NCBI RefSeq assembly: GCF_030433895.1
Contig: NZ_JARUXE010000004.1
Span: 105,914 to 169,913 of the forward strand
DNA from: Arthrobacter sp. PsM3
Lineage (GTDB): Bacteria; Actinomycetota; Actinomycetes; Actinomycetales; Micrococcaceae
Direction of reading: 5' to 3'
DNA: 64,000 bases
A program made the position numbers and the translations under genes. Shown here piece after piece: positions 17,264 through 26,673 of the stretch. The first letter of the stretch is position 1. Each line of letters starts with the position of its first letter. The notes under the pieces were generated by a model, which did no database searches, had not been told where the DNA came from, and saw only the letters and a list, made by a program, of their open reading frames with translations.

Positions 17264-18648
17264 GCATGAGCCTGAGCCTGGCCAGGGCGGTCGCCGACGC
17301 GGTCCTCTACGAGGGCTACCTGCTGTACCCCTACCGCGCCTCCTCGCAGAAGAACCAGGCCCGCTGGCAGTTCGGAATCCTCGGGCCGCCCGGGGCCGCG
17401 GAGGCCGGCGCCGGCGAGGAACCGGGAATGTCCGCCGACTGCCTGCTGAGCCCGGGACCGCACGCGGATGTGGAACTGCACCTGCGCTTCCTGCAGCTGC
17501 AGACCCGCACCGTAGAGAAGGCCGACGGCGACGGCAGATTCAGCCCGGCGGCGGAACTGGCCATCGGCAAGTCGCGCTGGCTGAGCTGGGACGAGGCGGT
17601 TGAACAGGAGATCACCCTGGGGCCGTTTCCGGTGGCGCAACTGGCCCGGGCAGCGCTGCGGCTGCCGGTGGAGGTCCCGGCGGCCGAGGAAATTGAGGAA
17701 CTCGCCGACGGCACCGGGCGCACGGCAGGCAGGCTGGTGCGGCGTCGCCAGGCGCTCCGGGGCGAGGTCGGCCTCAGCGCCGCCGCCGTCAGCGACGGGC
17801 CCCTCCGGTTGCGGGTTTCCGTCGCCAACACCGCGGAGGAGGCCGTTACGGAGCCGGGGAACCGGCAGGACGCGATCGCCGCGTCCTTCATCGGCGCGCA
17901 CGTGCTCCTCAGCCTGCGGGACGCGGATTTCCTCTCCCTGCTGGATCCGCCGGGTTGGGCGCAGGACGCCGTTGCGGGCTGCTCGCAGCACCGCTGTTGG
18001 CCAGTCCTCGCCGGTCCGGAGGGGCAGGCGGACGTGCTGCTGGTCTCGCCGATCATTCTCTACGACCACCCCGCAGTGGCCCCGGAAAGCCCGGTGGCGC
18101 TCTATGATTCCACCGAAATTGACGAGATTCTCACCCTGCGGGTGCTGACCCTGACCGAGGAGGAAAAATCCGAGGCCCGCGCCACCGATCCCCGCGCGGC
18201 CGCGATCATCGACCATTGCGAGGCGATGTCGCCGGAGGAGCTGCAGCAGCTGCACGGGATCCTGCGCAATCCCCACGCCGCGGAATTCCCGGACTCCCGC
18301 GGAATCCTCGCCGGCACTGGAGAGGAAGCGCCCGCATGGTGGACGCCGGAATCCGAAGCCCTCGTCGAGCCGTCCACTGATGCCGTTCTGATCAATGGCG
18401 TTCCGGTGGCCCGCGGCAGCCGGGTCAGGGTGAACCCGAGCCGGCGCGCCGATGCGCAGGACCTCTTCTTCGCCGGGCAGACCGGGCGGGTCACCAGCGT
18501 GCACTTCGACGTCGATGGCAGCACCCACGTCGGCCTGGTGCTCGAAACAGACCCTGCCGCGGACCTCCATGAAGGCTACGGCCGGTCCTTCTACTACGCA
18601 CCCGAAGAACTTGAACCGCTTGAGGATGGAGAGGAAAACCCGCTATGA
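17260..18648 (+). CDS. Large hydrogenase-operon protein of unknown function
   Basis: A 462-residue protein that I do not recognise beyond its place in the operon. The N-terminal half (about 1-300) contains SSQKNQARWQFGILGP, a long beta-rich section and VSPIILYDHPAVAPESP. A middle part (about 300-350) has a short acidic helical region. The C-terminal about 80 residues (VLINGVPVARGSRVRVNPS followed by TGRVTSVHFDVDG) resemble a small SH3-like beta barrel. No signal peptide, no transmembrane segment, few Cys. Start and stop overlap the neighbours by ATGA. Homologues in other hhy operons are likely, so it is an accessory protein rather than a passenger. Confidence 0.75.
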   Translation: MSMSLSLARAVADAVLYEGYLLYPYRASSQKNQARWQFGILGPPGAAEAGAGEEPGMSADCLLSPGPHADVELHLRFLQLQTRTVEKADGDGRFSPAAELAIGKSRWLSWDEAVEQEITLGPFPVAQLARAALRLPVEVPAAEEIEELADGTGRTAGRLVRRRQALRGEVGLSAAAVSDGPLRLRVSVANTAEEAVTEPGNRQDAIAASFIGAHVLLSLRDADFLSLLDPPGWAQDAVAGCSQHRCWPVLAGPEGQADVLLVSPIILYDHPAVAPESPVALYDSTEIDEILTLRVLTLTEEEKSEARATDPRAAAIIDHCEAMSPEELQQLHGILRNPHAAEFPDSRGILAGTGEEAPAWWTPESEALVEPSTDAVLINGVPVARGSRVRVNPSRRADAQDLFFAGQTGRVTSVHFDVDGSTHVGLVLETDPAADLHEGYGRSFYYAPEELEPLEDGEENPL

Positions 18649-18764
18649 AAACAGTAGGAATGGCCACGGTCGGCCTGCTCGTGGCGCTGGCACTGGCGGC
18701 CGCGTACACCGGGATACGGTCGGTCCCCGATATCCAGCGCTACCTGAAAATGCGGCGGATGTGA
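18645..18764 (+). CDS. 39-residue membrane protein in the hydrogenase operon
   Basis: A tiny protein beginning MKTVGMATVG, with one hydrophobic helix (about residues 5-22) followed by a basic tail ending YLKMRRM. The positive-inside rule would put the tail in the cytoplasm. ATG overlaps the previous stop (ATGA), and its own stop overlaps the protease start (GTGA), so it is clearly part of the coupled series. Small single-helix proteins at this position occur in related hydrogenase operons (possibly the DUF6893 group). It could anchor the cytoplasmic hydrogenase or a partner to the membrane; this is inference. Confidence 0.78.
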   Translation: MKTVGMATVGLLVALALAAAYTGIRSVPDIQRYLKMRRM

Positions 18765-19345
18765 CGTCATCAGTCCAGCCCGGCAAACCCTCCACCGGGA
18801 CCGCGGATCGCGGACCCCGGGTCCTGGTCGCCGGCGTGGGGAACATGTTTCTGCGCGACGACGGGTTCGGCCCGGAGGTCGCCCGCCGGCTGGCCGCGAC
18901 CATAGACCCGGCGGCCCCCGGCGTGCTGGCCGTGGACTACGGAATCCGCGGCATGCACCTGGCCTATGATCTGCTGGCCGGAGTGGACGTTCTGGTGCTG
19001 GTGGATACCGTGCCCCCGCGCCCGGACCCAGACCCGGGCGCAGGCCCCAACCCAAGCGCAGGCGCAGGCCCCGACTCGGGCGCGGCACCGGGGCGCATCC
19101 GGATACTGCGGGTGCGCCCCGAAGACCTCGACGGCGCCGCCTCCCTGGACCCGCACGGCATGGACCCGGCTGCCGTGCTGGGACGGCTCCGCTCGCTCGG
19201 CGGTGAACTTCCCCTGATCTACGTCGTAGGCTGCGTCCCGGCTGACTTGACCGAAGGAATAGGACTCACCGGCCCCGTGGCGGAAGCCGTACCGCGGGCG
19301 CTGGCCGCCGTCGAACAACTGATCGCGCAACATCCGCCTGTTTAG
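18761..19345 (+). CDS. Hydrogenase maturation protease
   Basis: A 194-residue Ni-dependent endopeptidase (HyaD/HycI family) that would remove the 22-residue tail of HhyL after Ni insertion. The start of the domain shows VLVAGVGNMFLRDDGFGPEVA, the family's G-x-G-N-x4-D-D-G-x-G motif with the first Ni-ligand acid. VDTVPPRP marks the second conserved Asp region. An unusual Pro/Gly/Ala/Asp-rich insert of about 25 residues (near 85-110) interrupts the domain and is built from repeated GC-rich units. The GTG start overlaps the previous stop. A first stretch of about 22 residues before the domain is Ser/Thr/Pro-rich. Confidence 0.9.
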   Translation: MTSSVQPGKPSTGTADRGPRVLVAGVGNMFLRDDGFGPEVARRLAATIDPAAPGVLAVDYGIRGMHLAYDLLAGVDVLVLVDTVPPRPDPDPGAGPNPSAGAGPDSGAAPGRIRILRVRPEDLDGAASLDPHGMDPAAVLGRLRSLGGELPLIYVVGCVPADLTEGIGLTGPVAEAVPRALAAVEQLIAQHPPV

Positions 19346-19396
19346 AACCAAGTCCGGATAAGAGCCGAGACCGGCGCAGAGCAAGGAGTGCACGCC

Positions 19397-19654
19397 ATGT
19401 GCCTTGGAATTCCAGGTCAGGTCATCGAACTGCTCGAGGGCTACGGCAACCAGCTGGCTCTCGTGGACGTGGCCGGAGTGCGCCGGAAAATCAACATCGG
19501 CCTGCTGGATGAGGGGCCGCTGGAGCCGGGAACGTGGGTGCTCATCCACATGGGCTTCGCCCTGGAACGGGTGGATTCCGACGGCGCGGAACGGGCCATG
19601 GGTGGACTGGAGCTCATGGGCCAGCCCAGGGACGCCGACGGCGACGCAAGCTAG
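19397..19654 (+). CDS. hypC: Hydrogenase maturation chaperone HypC
   Basis: An 85-residue chaperone of the HypC/HybG family. It begins MCLGIPGQV, giving the essential Cys2 that carries the Fe(CN)2CO unit together with HypD. AAGGAG lies 8 nt before ATG 19397; an in-frame GTG at 19388 is unlikely because Cys must be residue 2. It closes the hydrogenase operon, 51 nt after the protease gene. Its partner HypD, and HypE/HypF which make the CN ligands, are not in this window. Confidence 0.93.
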   Translation: MCLGIPGQVIELLEGYGNQLALVDVAGVRRKINIGLLDEGPLEPGTWVLIHMGFALERVDSDGAERAMGGLELMGQPRDADGDAS

Positions 19655-19666
19655 CCGTACTAGCCC

Positions 19667-19690
19667 GCCGCCAGGGAGCCCGCCGGCGGC
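19667..19690. terminator. Hairpin between the convergent hypC and DUF6390 genes
   Basis: An inverted repeat of the form GCCGCC...GGCGGC lies in the 37-bp gap between two converging stop codons. It could act as a terminator in both directions, but no U-run is visible. Confidence 0.4.
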
Positions 19691-19691
19691 C

Positions 19692-20465
19692 TTAGTGTTC
19701 CAGCGCGATCGCGGCGCCGCGGTGTTCGACGCCGTTGTTGGCGATCCGCAGGTGCCGCGCAGTAAAGTGCACCAGCCGCTGCAGCTGACGCGGGGACAGC
19801 CGGTCACAGACCCAGTCCCAGTGGAGCGACACCACGTCCCCCGCTGCCAGCCCGGCCACGAACCCGGAGCCGTTCACCGCGTATTTCGCCGACTCGACTA
19901 CGGCCTCACCCAAGGCCAGCGAGATTCCGTCCCAAACCAGGGACCGGGACCGGACCGTCGCCTCGTCGCCGGTAATCGCCAGCACCACGCCCCACCGGAT
20001 GCGGCACCGGTCGAGCACACTCAAGGCGGTGGCATGGCGGCGGTCATCGTGGAGCAAGCCCAACCAGGGGTAGATCTCGAAGACATGGAAACTGTGGTGG
20101 GGAACCCCGCCAGCCAGGACACCTTCCGCCAAGTGCGGGAACTGCCGTCCCGTGCGGGCCCGGAACCGGTCCTCCATTGAGTTGCCGATGTTGGTTATGC
20201 CGACGGAGTCCAGGAGACTGTTCCCCACCCAGTACGCCTCCACAACACGGAAATCGAGGGGATCGCGGATTCCGTTGGAGGCCGCAATCAGTTCCAGGTA
20301 CGGCCAGGCGCCGGCAAAGCCTTTTGCCAGCTCACGGAGGCCTTGGTCCGTCACGCCGGACTGGCCGTAATGCAGCAGCGCATCACTATCCGGCGGACCG
20401 CAGCTGCCCCTGGAATTGGGAGGGTAGGCATAGCGGACAAATAACTGGGCACCGTCAGGAATCAT
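19692..20465 (-). CDS. DUF6390-type hydrogenase-associated protein
   Basis: A 257-residue protein of unknown function, of a family found near group 1h hydrogenases. It begins MIPDGAQLFVRYAYPPN and has LRELAKGFAGAWPYLELIA and HVFEIYPWLGLLHDD, with a conserved-looking His/Asp/Trp content that could form a small-molecule or metal site. No signal or membrane segment. GGAAGGTGG before ATG 20465 fixes the start; the longer frame to 20624 would run into the next divergent promoter. It is convergent with the hyp-hhy operon, so it is under separate control, which is unusual if it is an obligate partner. Confidence 0.72.
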   Translation of the reverse strand: MIPDGAQLFVRYAYPPNSRGSCGPPDSDALLHYGQSGVTDQGLRELAKGFAGAWPYLELIAASNGIRDPLDFRVVEAYWVGNSLLDSVGITNIGNSMEDRFRARTGRQFPHLAEGVLAGGVPHHSFHVFEIYPWLGLLHDDRRHATALSVLDRCRIRWGVVLAITGDEATVRSRSLVWDGISLALGEAVVESAKYAVNGSGFVAGLAAGDVVSLHWDWVCDRLSPRQLQRLVHFTARHLRIANNGVEHRGAAIALEH

Positions 20466-20546
20466 GATCTGGCCACCTTCCGCGCAAGGTCCTCTGAAAG
20501 TAGCACCGGCCCCGAACCCCGACAAGAGCCCGGTACCGCGGGGCCG

Positions 20547-20575
20547 TTGACAGCCTTGGTCTGCGGGGCGATCCT
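20547..20575 (+). promoter_or_regulatory. Promoter of the FecBCD-type importer
   Basis: TTGACA (20547-20552), 17 bp, then GATCCT (20570-20575). The transcript would start about 25 nt before ATG 20606. No iron box of the type seen at 32496 is present here. Confidence 0.45.
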
Positions 20576-20605
20576 GTGAAGAACCTACGCACAGGGGGTC
20601 AGGCC

Positions 20606-21760
20606 ATGCGAGTCGACGATCCAAACCGCCGCACGGTGCTTCAGGCGTTGATGGCGGGAGGATCCGCAGCCCTGCTGACCGGGTGCGGAGCCTCCGGCCT
20701 TTCCCCCGCTGCCTCTCCGGCCGCCGGCGGGACTGGTTCCGCGGCAGCAGACCGCATCAGCATCATGGATCAGCGCGGCAAAACAGTCACGTTCGCCAGG
20801 CCGGTCACCAAGGTGGTGACCATACCCATGCCGGCAGCGTCGCTGCTGGTCGCCGTCGACGGCAGTGCCAAACATCTGGGCGCCATGCATAACGCCTCCT
20901 GGGTCGCCATGCGTGACGGAGTCATGGGAACAATGTTTCCGCGGACGCTCGAACTGCCTCACGACATAGCGACGCAGGACTTCACCCCCAACGTGGAGAG
21001 CGTGCGCGCCCTGAACCCCGACGTCGTGATCCAGTGGTCGGACGCCCAACTGATCGACCCGCTCGAGAACGCCGGGCTGACGGTAATCGGCCTGACCAAC
21101 ACCGGCAAACAGGAGGACGTGGACGCCTGGGTGACGATGTTTGCCGCCATGCTTGGCAAACCTGAGCGTGCCACCGAAATCAAGGCCCACAGCGATGAAG
21201 AACTCGACAAGATCAAGTCACTGGCGGCCGGCCGCGACTCCGGGGGACCCAGCATTCTTTACTTCAACCGGTTCACCGGCGGGCTCAAGGCCGCGGCAGC
21301 CGATACGTACAACGACTTCTATATCAAACTTGTCGGCGGCACCAACCCCGCCACCGGTCAGCACCCGTTGCCCGGCTCGGGCATGGTGGGTCTGGACGTG
21401 GAACAGGTCCTGAGCTGGGATCCGGAGGTGATCCTGCTGGGTAATTTCGACCAGGCCATGCCGCAGGACATCTATTCGAACCCGGTGTGGCAGAACATTT
21501 CCGCGGTCCGCTCGCGGCGCGTCTACAAGGTTCCGCTCGGGGGCTACCGCTGGGATCCCCCAGGTCAGGAATCGCCGCTCATGTGGCACTGGCTCACGGC
21601 CATCGCTTTTCCCCAGGACCGGTCCGCGGTGCGCGGCAAAGTTCGTGAATATTTCCAGTTCCTTTATGGCCAAGAGCCCTCGGAGGACGCGCTGGACCGG
21701 ATGCTGTGGGTCACGGAGAACAGCGGCTCAGCCAATTACCAACAGTTCAATGCTGGATGA
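20606..21760 (+). CDS. Metal-chelate ABC importer, substrate-binding lipoprotein (FecB/BtuF type)
   Basis: A 384-residue binding protein. The N-terminus has RR at positions 8-9 (PNRRTVLQAL), a hydrophobic helix and the lipobox LTGC with Cys27, so it may be a Tat-exported lipoprotein. The mature part is a class III (helix-backbone) fold: KVVTIPMPAASLLVAVDG, PDVVIQWSD and the late motif YKVPLGGYRWDPPGQESPLMWHWL. Such proteins bind ferric siderophores, haem or cobamides. The substrate is unknown; adjacency to the Ni/Fe hydrogenase genes makes an iron or nickel chelate plausible. AGGGGG precedes ATG 20606. The stop overlaps the permease start. Confidence 0.85.
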   Translation: MRVDDPNRRTVLQALMAGGSAALLTGCGASGLSPAASPAAGGTGSAAADRISIMDQRGKTVTFARPVTKVVTIPMPAASLLVAVDGSAKHLGAMHNASWVAMRDGVMGTMFPRTLELPHDIATQDFTPNVESVRALNPDVVIQWSDAQLIDPLENAGLTVIGLTNTGKQEDVDAWVTMFAAMLGKPERATEIKAHSDEELDKIKSLAAGRDSGGPSILYFNRFTGGLKAAAADTYNDFYIKLVGGTNPATGQHPLPGSGMVGLDVEQVLSWDPEVILLGNFDQAMPQDIYSNPVWQNISAVRSRRVYKVPLGGYRWDPPGQESPLMWHWLTAIAFPQDRSAVRGKVREYFQFLYGQEPSEDALDRMLWVTENSGSANYQQFNAG

Positions 21761-22859
21761 GGCCAGTGCAGCGCGGCTGAAGCGCCGTGGCCCACGGGCC
21801 GGCCGGACGGACGACCAGCCTGGGCCGGGAGTCCGCGCCCGGACATTTGCTGTTCTCGGGCCCATTTCCATCGCCGCCGTCGTGCTGACCGCGGCCGGAC
21901 TGCTCGCGCTGGCGCTCGGACGCTTCGATGTGCCGGTGGGGCACGTCGTCCAGATTCTCGCGGCACAAATCGTGCCCTTCCCGCTCGAAGCCAGTGAGAC
22001 GGAGCAGAACGTTGTCCTGCTCGTGCGGCTCCCCCGGATCCTGCTTGGCCTGCTGGTGGGCGGCGGGCTGGCGATCGGCGGTGCCGCTCTGCAGGCCATC
22101 TTCCGGAACCCTCTGGTCAGCCCGGAGATCATCGGAGTATCCGCCGGGGCCTCCTTCGGCGGAGCGCTGGCCCTGCTGCTCGGTCTGGGGACTTTCATGC
22201 TGGTCGCGGGTTCATTTTTCTTCGGCATGGCAGCCCTCGTGTTGCTGATCCTGATCACGTCCGGCCGCGGTGGCTCCTCAATGCTGATGATCGTGCTCGG
22301 CGGTGTCGTTACGGGTGCGTTCTTCTCAGCCTTGGTGGCGCTGGTGACCTACCTCGCGGACCCGAACACCACCCTGCCTGCCATCGTTTTCTGGCTGCTT
22401 GGCAGCGTGTCCACCGCGACGTACGCGAAGGTCGCGGTCGCGCTGGTCCCTGTGCTGGGCGGCACCGTCGTGCTCGTGTTGCTGCGCTGGCGCATTAACG
22501 TGCTCTCCCTGGGCGACGAGGATGCCGCGGCCCTGGGCGTCAAACCACGCCCCCTGCGCTGGGTGGTGCTGGTGGCGGTGGCATTGATTGTGGCCGGCGC
22601 GGTGGCAGTCAGCGGAGCGGTCAGCTGGGTGGGCCTGGTGGTGCCGCATCTGGCGCGAATGTGGGTGGGCCCGGACCACCGCGTGCTCCTGCCTGTGTCC
22701 TTCCTTCTTGGCGGCGCCTACATCATCCTGGTGGACACCGTGGCCCGCACCCTTACCGCCGGGGAGATTCCGCTGGGCGTCCTCACGGCCCTTATCGGTG
22801 CCCCCGTTTTCTTCCTGCTGCTGCGCCGGAACCGTGACAGGATCTGGGAAAGTGCTTGA
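21750..22859 (+). CDS. Metal-chelate ABC importer, permease (FecCD/BtuC family)
   Basis: A 369-residue polytopic permease with about ten helices. Family motifs: VRLPRILLGLLVGGGLAIGGAALQAIFRNPLVSPEIIGVSAGASFG, recognisable by R-L-P-R-x-L, G-A-x-L-Q-x-x-x-x-N-P-L and G-x-x-x-G-A, and later GAVSWVGLVVPHLARM. The first about 30 residues are a basic cytoplasmic extension. Its ATG lies 11 bases inside the binding-protein gene, and its stop overlaps the ATPase start, consistent with a single operon. Confidence 0.9.
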   Translation: MLDEASAARLKRRGPRAGRTDDQPGPGVRARTFAVLGPISIAAVVLTAAGLLALALGRFDVPVGHVVQILAAQIVPFPLEASETEQNVVLLVRLPRILLGLLVGGGLAIGGAALQAIFRNPLVSPEIIGVSAGASFGGALALLLGLGTFMLVAGSFFFGMAALVLLILITSGRGGSSMLMIVLGGVVTGAFFSALVALVTYLADPNTTLPAIVFWLLGSVSTATYAKVAVALVPVLGGTVVLVLLRWRINVLSLGDEDAAALGVKPRPLRWVVLVAVALIVAGAVAVSGAVSWVGLVVPHLARMWVGPDHRVLLPVSFLLGGAYIILVDTVARTLTAGEIPLGVLTALIGAPVFFLLLRRNRDRIWESA

Positions 22860-23634
22860 ACTGGACGGTGTGGGATTCGGCTACGCCCGGCAGGACTGGG
22901 TCTTCCGGGACGTCAGCTTCCGGGTGCTGCCAGGCACGGCCACCGCGGTGCTGGGTCCGAACGGCAGCGGCAAGACCACGCTGGTCCGCTGCGCTGCCGG
23001 ACTTCTGGCGCCGGCGGCGGGCACGGTCCACCGGGCCGACGGTGCCGGGTACGTGCCGCAGGCCCGCGGCAGCGCGTTTGGGTACACGGCCCTGGACATG
23101 GTCCTGATGGGGCGGGCCCGGCAGGTCGGGGTCTTCCGCACGCCAGGCGCCAAGGACCGGGCCGCAGCCCTGGACGCGATGGACAAGGTAGGGGTTCCCG
23201 GGCTGCGCGACCGGCGTTTTCCTACCCTCAGCGGCGGCGAACAGCAACTCGTCCTGATAGCCCGGGCCATCGCCGCAGGCTGTCCTGTCCTCGTGCTTGA
23301 CGAGCCTGCCACCGGGCTCGATTTAAAGAACCAGGTGCGGGTCCTGTCGCTCCTGCGCGAGTTAATGGCGGACGGCATGGCCCTGCTCCTGAGCACGCAC
23401 CACCCGGACCACGCCTTGTACCTGGCCGACAGGGCTGTCCTCCTGGGCCGGAGCGGAACCCTGACCGGACCGGCGGAAGAGCTGCTCACGGACACGTCAC
23501 TCACAGCGCTCTACGGCGTTCCGGTGAGGACCCTGCCGTATTACGACGGCGGCACAGCGCGCCGGACCATCGTGGTCCCTTACGGGGAGGGGGCGGGCCC
23601 AGCGCCGCGGCACCGGGACCGCAGCGAAAGGTGA
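22852..23634 (+). CDS. Metal-chelate ABC importer, ATPase (FecE/BtuD type)
   Basis: A 260-residue ATP-binding subunit. Walker A is GPNGSGKTT, the signature is LSGGEQQL, Walker B is VLVLDEPATGLD and the switch His is in LLSTHHPDHA. GTG 22852 is preferred because the family starts almost immediately with LELxxVxFxY and AGGAT lies 8-9 nt upstream; GTG 22834 is a possible alternative. It completes the binding protein-permease-ATPase unit. The last 20 residues are Arg/Gly-rich and not conserved. Confidence 0.88.
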   Translation: MLELDGVGFGYARQDWVFRDVSFRVLPGTATAVLGPNGSGKTTLVRCAAGLLAPAAGTVHRADGAGYVPQARGSAFGYTALDMVLMGRARQVGVFRTPGAKDRAAALDAMDKVGVPGLRDRRFPTLSGGEQQLVLIARAIAAGCPVLVLDEPATGLDLKNQVRVLSLLRELMADGMALLLSTHHPDHALYLADRAVLLGRSGTLTGPAEELLTDTSLTALYGVPVRTLPYYDGGTARRTIVVPYGEGAGPAPRHRDRSER

Positions 23635-23647
23635 ACGGGCGCCGGAT

Positions 23648-26467
23648 TTAGCCGGTGTTGCGCAGGCCCGCCGCCACGCCGTTGACCGTGATGAGCATGG
23701 CACGCTGGAGGCGTTCGTCGATCTCGGCGTTGGGCATGCTCTCCCCGGCCGCGGCCTCGGAGCGGATCCGGCGCAGCAGTTCCACCTGGAGGTAGCTGAT
23801 CGGGTCGAGGTACTGGTCCCGGATCTCCAGGGAGCGCTTCAAGGTGGGCTGTGCGTCGAGCAGCAGGTCCTCGCCGGTCAGGTGCTGGACCTCGGCGACG
23901 GTCAGCTCGTATTCGGCCCTGATGGCACGGAACAGATGGTGCAGTTCCTCCGGGACCAGTGTGGAGACGTAATAGCCGGCGATGTCCATGTCCGTCTTCG
24001 CCAGCGTCATTTCCACATTGGAGAGCACGGAGCGGAAGAAGTGCCAGCCGTCCATCATCTCCACCAGCTGGGCCGAGTGGCCGGCTTCGCGGGCAGCTTT
24101 GAGCCCGGAGCCGACACCGAACCAGCCCGGGACGATCTGCCGCGACTGCGTCCAGCCGAACACCCACGGGATCGCCCGCAGGCCCTCGAGCCCCGCGCCG
24201 GAATCGGGCCTCTTCGACGGCCGGGAGCCGATATTGAGGGACCCCAGCTGTTCCACCGGGGTGGAGGCCATGAAGTAGGCCGGCAGGTCCGGATCATCGA
24301 TCAGGGTCCGGTACCGGGCGAAGGCGGCGTCGGAAATGGTCTCCATGACGTGGCCGTAGCGTTCACGCTGGTCCTCCGAGGTGCGCGGGGTGCGGTGCAG
24401 CGCGGAACCCTGCATGACCGCCGCGAGCGAGAGTTCGAGGTTCTCGCGGGCGAGCTCGGGCAGCGAGTACTTGTCCGAAATGACCTCGCCCTGTTCGGTG
24501 AACTTGATCTCGCCCTCCAGCACCCCGTTGGGCTGGGCCATGATGGCGTCATAGGTCGGGCCGCCGCCGCGCCCCACAGAGCCGCCGCGGCCGTGGAACA
24601 GGCGTACCCGCACCCCGTGTTTGGCCGCGATGTCCCGGAGTTTGCGCTGGGTCTTGTGGATTTCCCACTGGCTGGTCATGACGCCGGATTCCTTGTTGGA
24701 GTCCGAGTAGCCGAGCATGATTTCCTGCACGTCCCCGCGCAGCCGGACCAGCTCGCGGTAGGAGGAGTCGGAGAGCAGCTGGTCCACGATTTCGGCCGAG
24801 GCCCGCAGCTCCTCCACGGTTTCCAGCAGCGGCGCGAAACCGATCCTGGCGCAGGGGGCCTCGCCGAACAGGTTGACCAGCCCCGCCTCGCGGGCCAGCA
24901 CCGCCGCGGCCAGGACATCGTCCGCGCCGCGGGTCATCGAAATAATGTACGTCTCGATGACGTCCGGGCCGTACGTTCGCAGGGCCCGCCGGATCTCGCG
25001 GAAAACGTCATAGGTGCCGTCGGCGACGCCGTCGAGCTTGATCGGGTGGCCGGACAGCGGGCGGCGCGAGGCGAGCTCCGACCCCAGCACCTCGAGCCGC
25101 TCGGAACGGTTGAGTTCCGCATACCGGAGGCCGGGGCCGCCTAGGCGGTCCATCAGCTGCCCGACGGCGTCATGGTGGTGGTCGGCGTGTTCCCGGATGT
25201 CGAGGGTGGCCAGGTGCAGGCCAAAGGAGGCGATGGCGCGGCGGACCCGGGCCAGGGAACCGTCGGCGGCGAGCGCGGCATGGTGGTTGCGCAGCGACCG
25301 CTCCAGCAGGCCCAGCTCCTCGATCAGCTCCGCGGTGGACGTGTAGTCGCGGCCCGGCTCGTGCGCCGATCCGGCCGAGACCCGCCGCGCGGTGTTCAGC
25401 AGCTTGGCCTTAATGCAGGTGAGCTTGAGCCGGTAGGGCTCCTGGGCGTTCAGTTCCAGGACCCGGCGGTCCAGGCCCGGCAGGTTCCTGAGGTCGACGT
25501 CGATCGAGTCCAGCAGCTCCTGGTCCGCCCCGGCGAGCGCCGTCGAGTTGGACAGGATGGAGATCAGCCCGTCGATCAGGCCGATGCTGATCCGGACGGC
25601 GTGCTGGTTCTGGATCTGCAGGATTTCGCGGGTGACGGCCGCGGTGACATTGGGGTTGCCGTCCCGGTCCCCGCCGATCCAGGAGCCGAAGCGGATGGGG
25701 GCCTTCTCCGCGGGGAGGCTGACGCCGTGCTCGGCGAGCAGTTCCGAGAGGTCCGAGAGCATCTCCGGCATGGCGTCGCCCAGGATGCCGGTGAGGTAGT
25801 AGATCGCGTTCCGGGCCTCGTCCACCGGGGTGGGCCGGACCTGGCGGAGTTCATCCGTCTGCCACATCTGGTCGATCACCTCGGCGAGCTGGCGGTCCTG
25901 GCGGCGGCGTGCGGAGGTGCCCTCCGCCGTGCTCTGGGCCAGGATGTCGGAGAGCCGGCGGACCTTGTCCAGCACGGAGCGGCGGGAGGCCTCCGTGGGG
26001 TGCGCGGTGAAGATGGGTCGGACGTCGAGTTCATTGACGACCTCCTGCAGCACCGAGGGCCCGGCCTGGGCGGCGATGTCGGTGACGGCCTTGGCCAGCC
26101 AGCCGTCTTTTTCCTGCCGGGTGCGCAGCCCGCGGACCCGGTGCACTTGCTCGGCGGCGTTGGCCAGGTGGAAGTAGAAGGCGAAGGCGCGAACCAGGTC
26201 AGTCGCCTGCTCCAGGGGCAGGGAGCCGAGCAGTTCGCGGACCTGGGCGACGACGTCGTGCGAGCTCCACGGTCCGGTGGCATCCGCACCGCCGCGGGCG
26301 GCCTCCTTGGATTCCTTGGTCAGCAGGCGCACTTGCTCCACCAGGTCCAGGAGTTCGGGCCCGTGCTGGCGGACCAGGGATTCGCCGAGGAGGGTGGACA
26401 CCCGGCGGACATCGGCGCGCAGTTCGGAGGCGAGATCGGTGCCGGGATTCGTTGCAGTGTCAGCCAT
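23648..26467 (-). CDS. ppc: Phosphoenolpyruvate carboxylase
   Basis: A 939-residue anaplerotic enzyme that makes oxaloacetate from PEP and bicarbonate. Catalytic motifs are present in order: [11 protein letters not shown] (His156), [39 protein letters not shown] and the conserved C-terminus GLRNTG. Length is normal for the bacterial enzyme. ATG 26467 is the correct start; the open frame reaches 27199 only because it runs through the spacer and the antisense of another gene. A GC hairpin at 26551-26563 lies upstream. With isocitrate lyase and malate synthase elsewhere in the window, it feeds the C4 pool. Confidence 0.97.
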   Translation of the reverse strand: MADTATNPGTDLASELRADVRRVSTLLGESLVRQHGPELLDLVEQVRLLTKESKEAARGGADATGPWSSHDVVAQVRELLGSLPLEQATDLVRAFAFYFHLANAAEQVHRVRGLRTRQEKDGWLAKAVTDIAAQAGPSVLQEVVNELDVRPIFTAHPTEASRRSVLDKVRRLSDILAQSTAEGTSARRRQDRQLAEVIDQMWQTDELRQVRPTPVDEARNAIYYLTGILGDAMPEMLSDLSELLAEHGVSLPAEKAPIRFGSWIGGDRDGNPNVTAAVTREILQIQNQHAVRISIGLIDGLISILSNSTALAGADQELLDSIDVDLRNLPGLDRRVLELNAQEPYRLKLTCIKAKLLNTARRVSAGSAHEPGRDYTSTAELIEELGLLERSLRNHHAALAADGSLARVRRAIASFGLHLATLDIREHADHHHDAVGQLMDRLGGPGLRYAELNRSERLEVLGSELASRRPLSGHPIKLDGVADGTYDVFREIRRALRTYGPDVIETYIISMTRGADDVLAAAVLAREAGLVNLFGEAPCARIGFAPLLETVEELRASAEIVDQLLSDSSYRELVRLRGDVQEIMLGYSDSNKESGVMTSQWEIHKTQRKLRDIAAKHGVRVRLFHGRGGSVGRGGGPTYDAIMAQPNGVLEGEIKFTEQGEVISDKYSLPELARENLELSLAAVMQGSALHRTPRTSEDQRERYGHVMETISDAAFARYRTLIDDPDLPAYFMASTPVEQLGSLNIGSRPSKRPDSGAGLEGLRAIPWVFGWTQSRQIVPGWFGVGSGLKAAREAGHSAQLVEMMDGWHFFRSVLSNVEMTLAKTDMDIAGYYVSTLVPEELHHLFRAIRAEYELTVAEVQHLTGEDLLLDAQPTLKRSLEIRDQYLDPISYLQVELLRRIRSEAAAGESMPNAEIDERLQRAMLITVNGVAAGLRNTG

Positions 26468-26550
26468 GGAAACTATCTCTCGAGGGGGACTTGGCTCGTA
26501 CACTGCGCTGGATACTGTGAGCCGGGTTACTTTCTTCCTACAGGATGCTA

Positions 26551-26563
26551 CCCGGCGGCCGGG
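26551..26563. terminator. GC-rich hairpin between the reductase gene and ppc
   Basis: CCCGGC-G-GCCGGG is a 6-bp perfect stem in the 206-bp spacer upstream of ppc. It may end the transcript of the upstream minus-strand reductase gene. The rest of the spacer carries no obvious gene. Confidence 0.35.
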
Positions 26564-26673
26564 CAGCAGGGGAATCCGTCTCAGATAGTGTCCGGGCCCT
26601 TGACGTGGGGCTCCGGGGGTGACGCCGCGGGCAAACGGATCCCGCCGCTGGGTGGAGTTGGGTGGTGAAGGCC

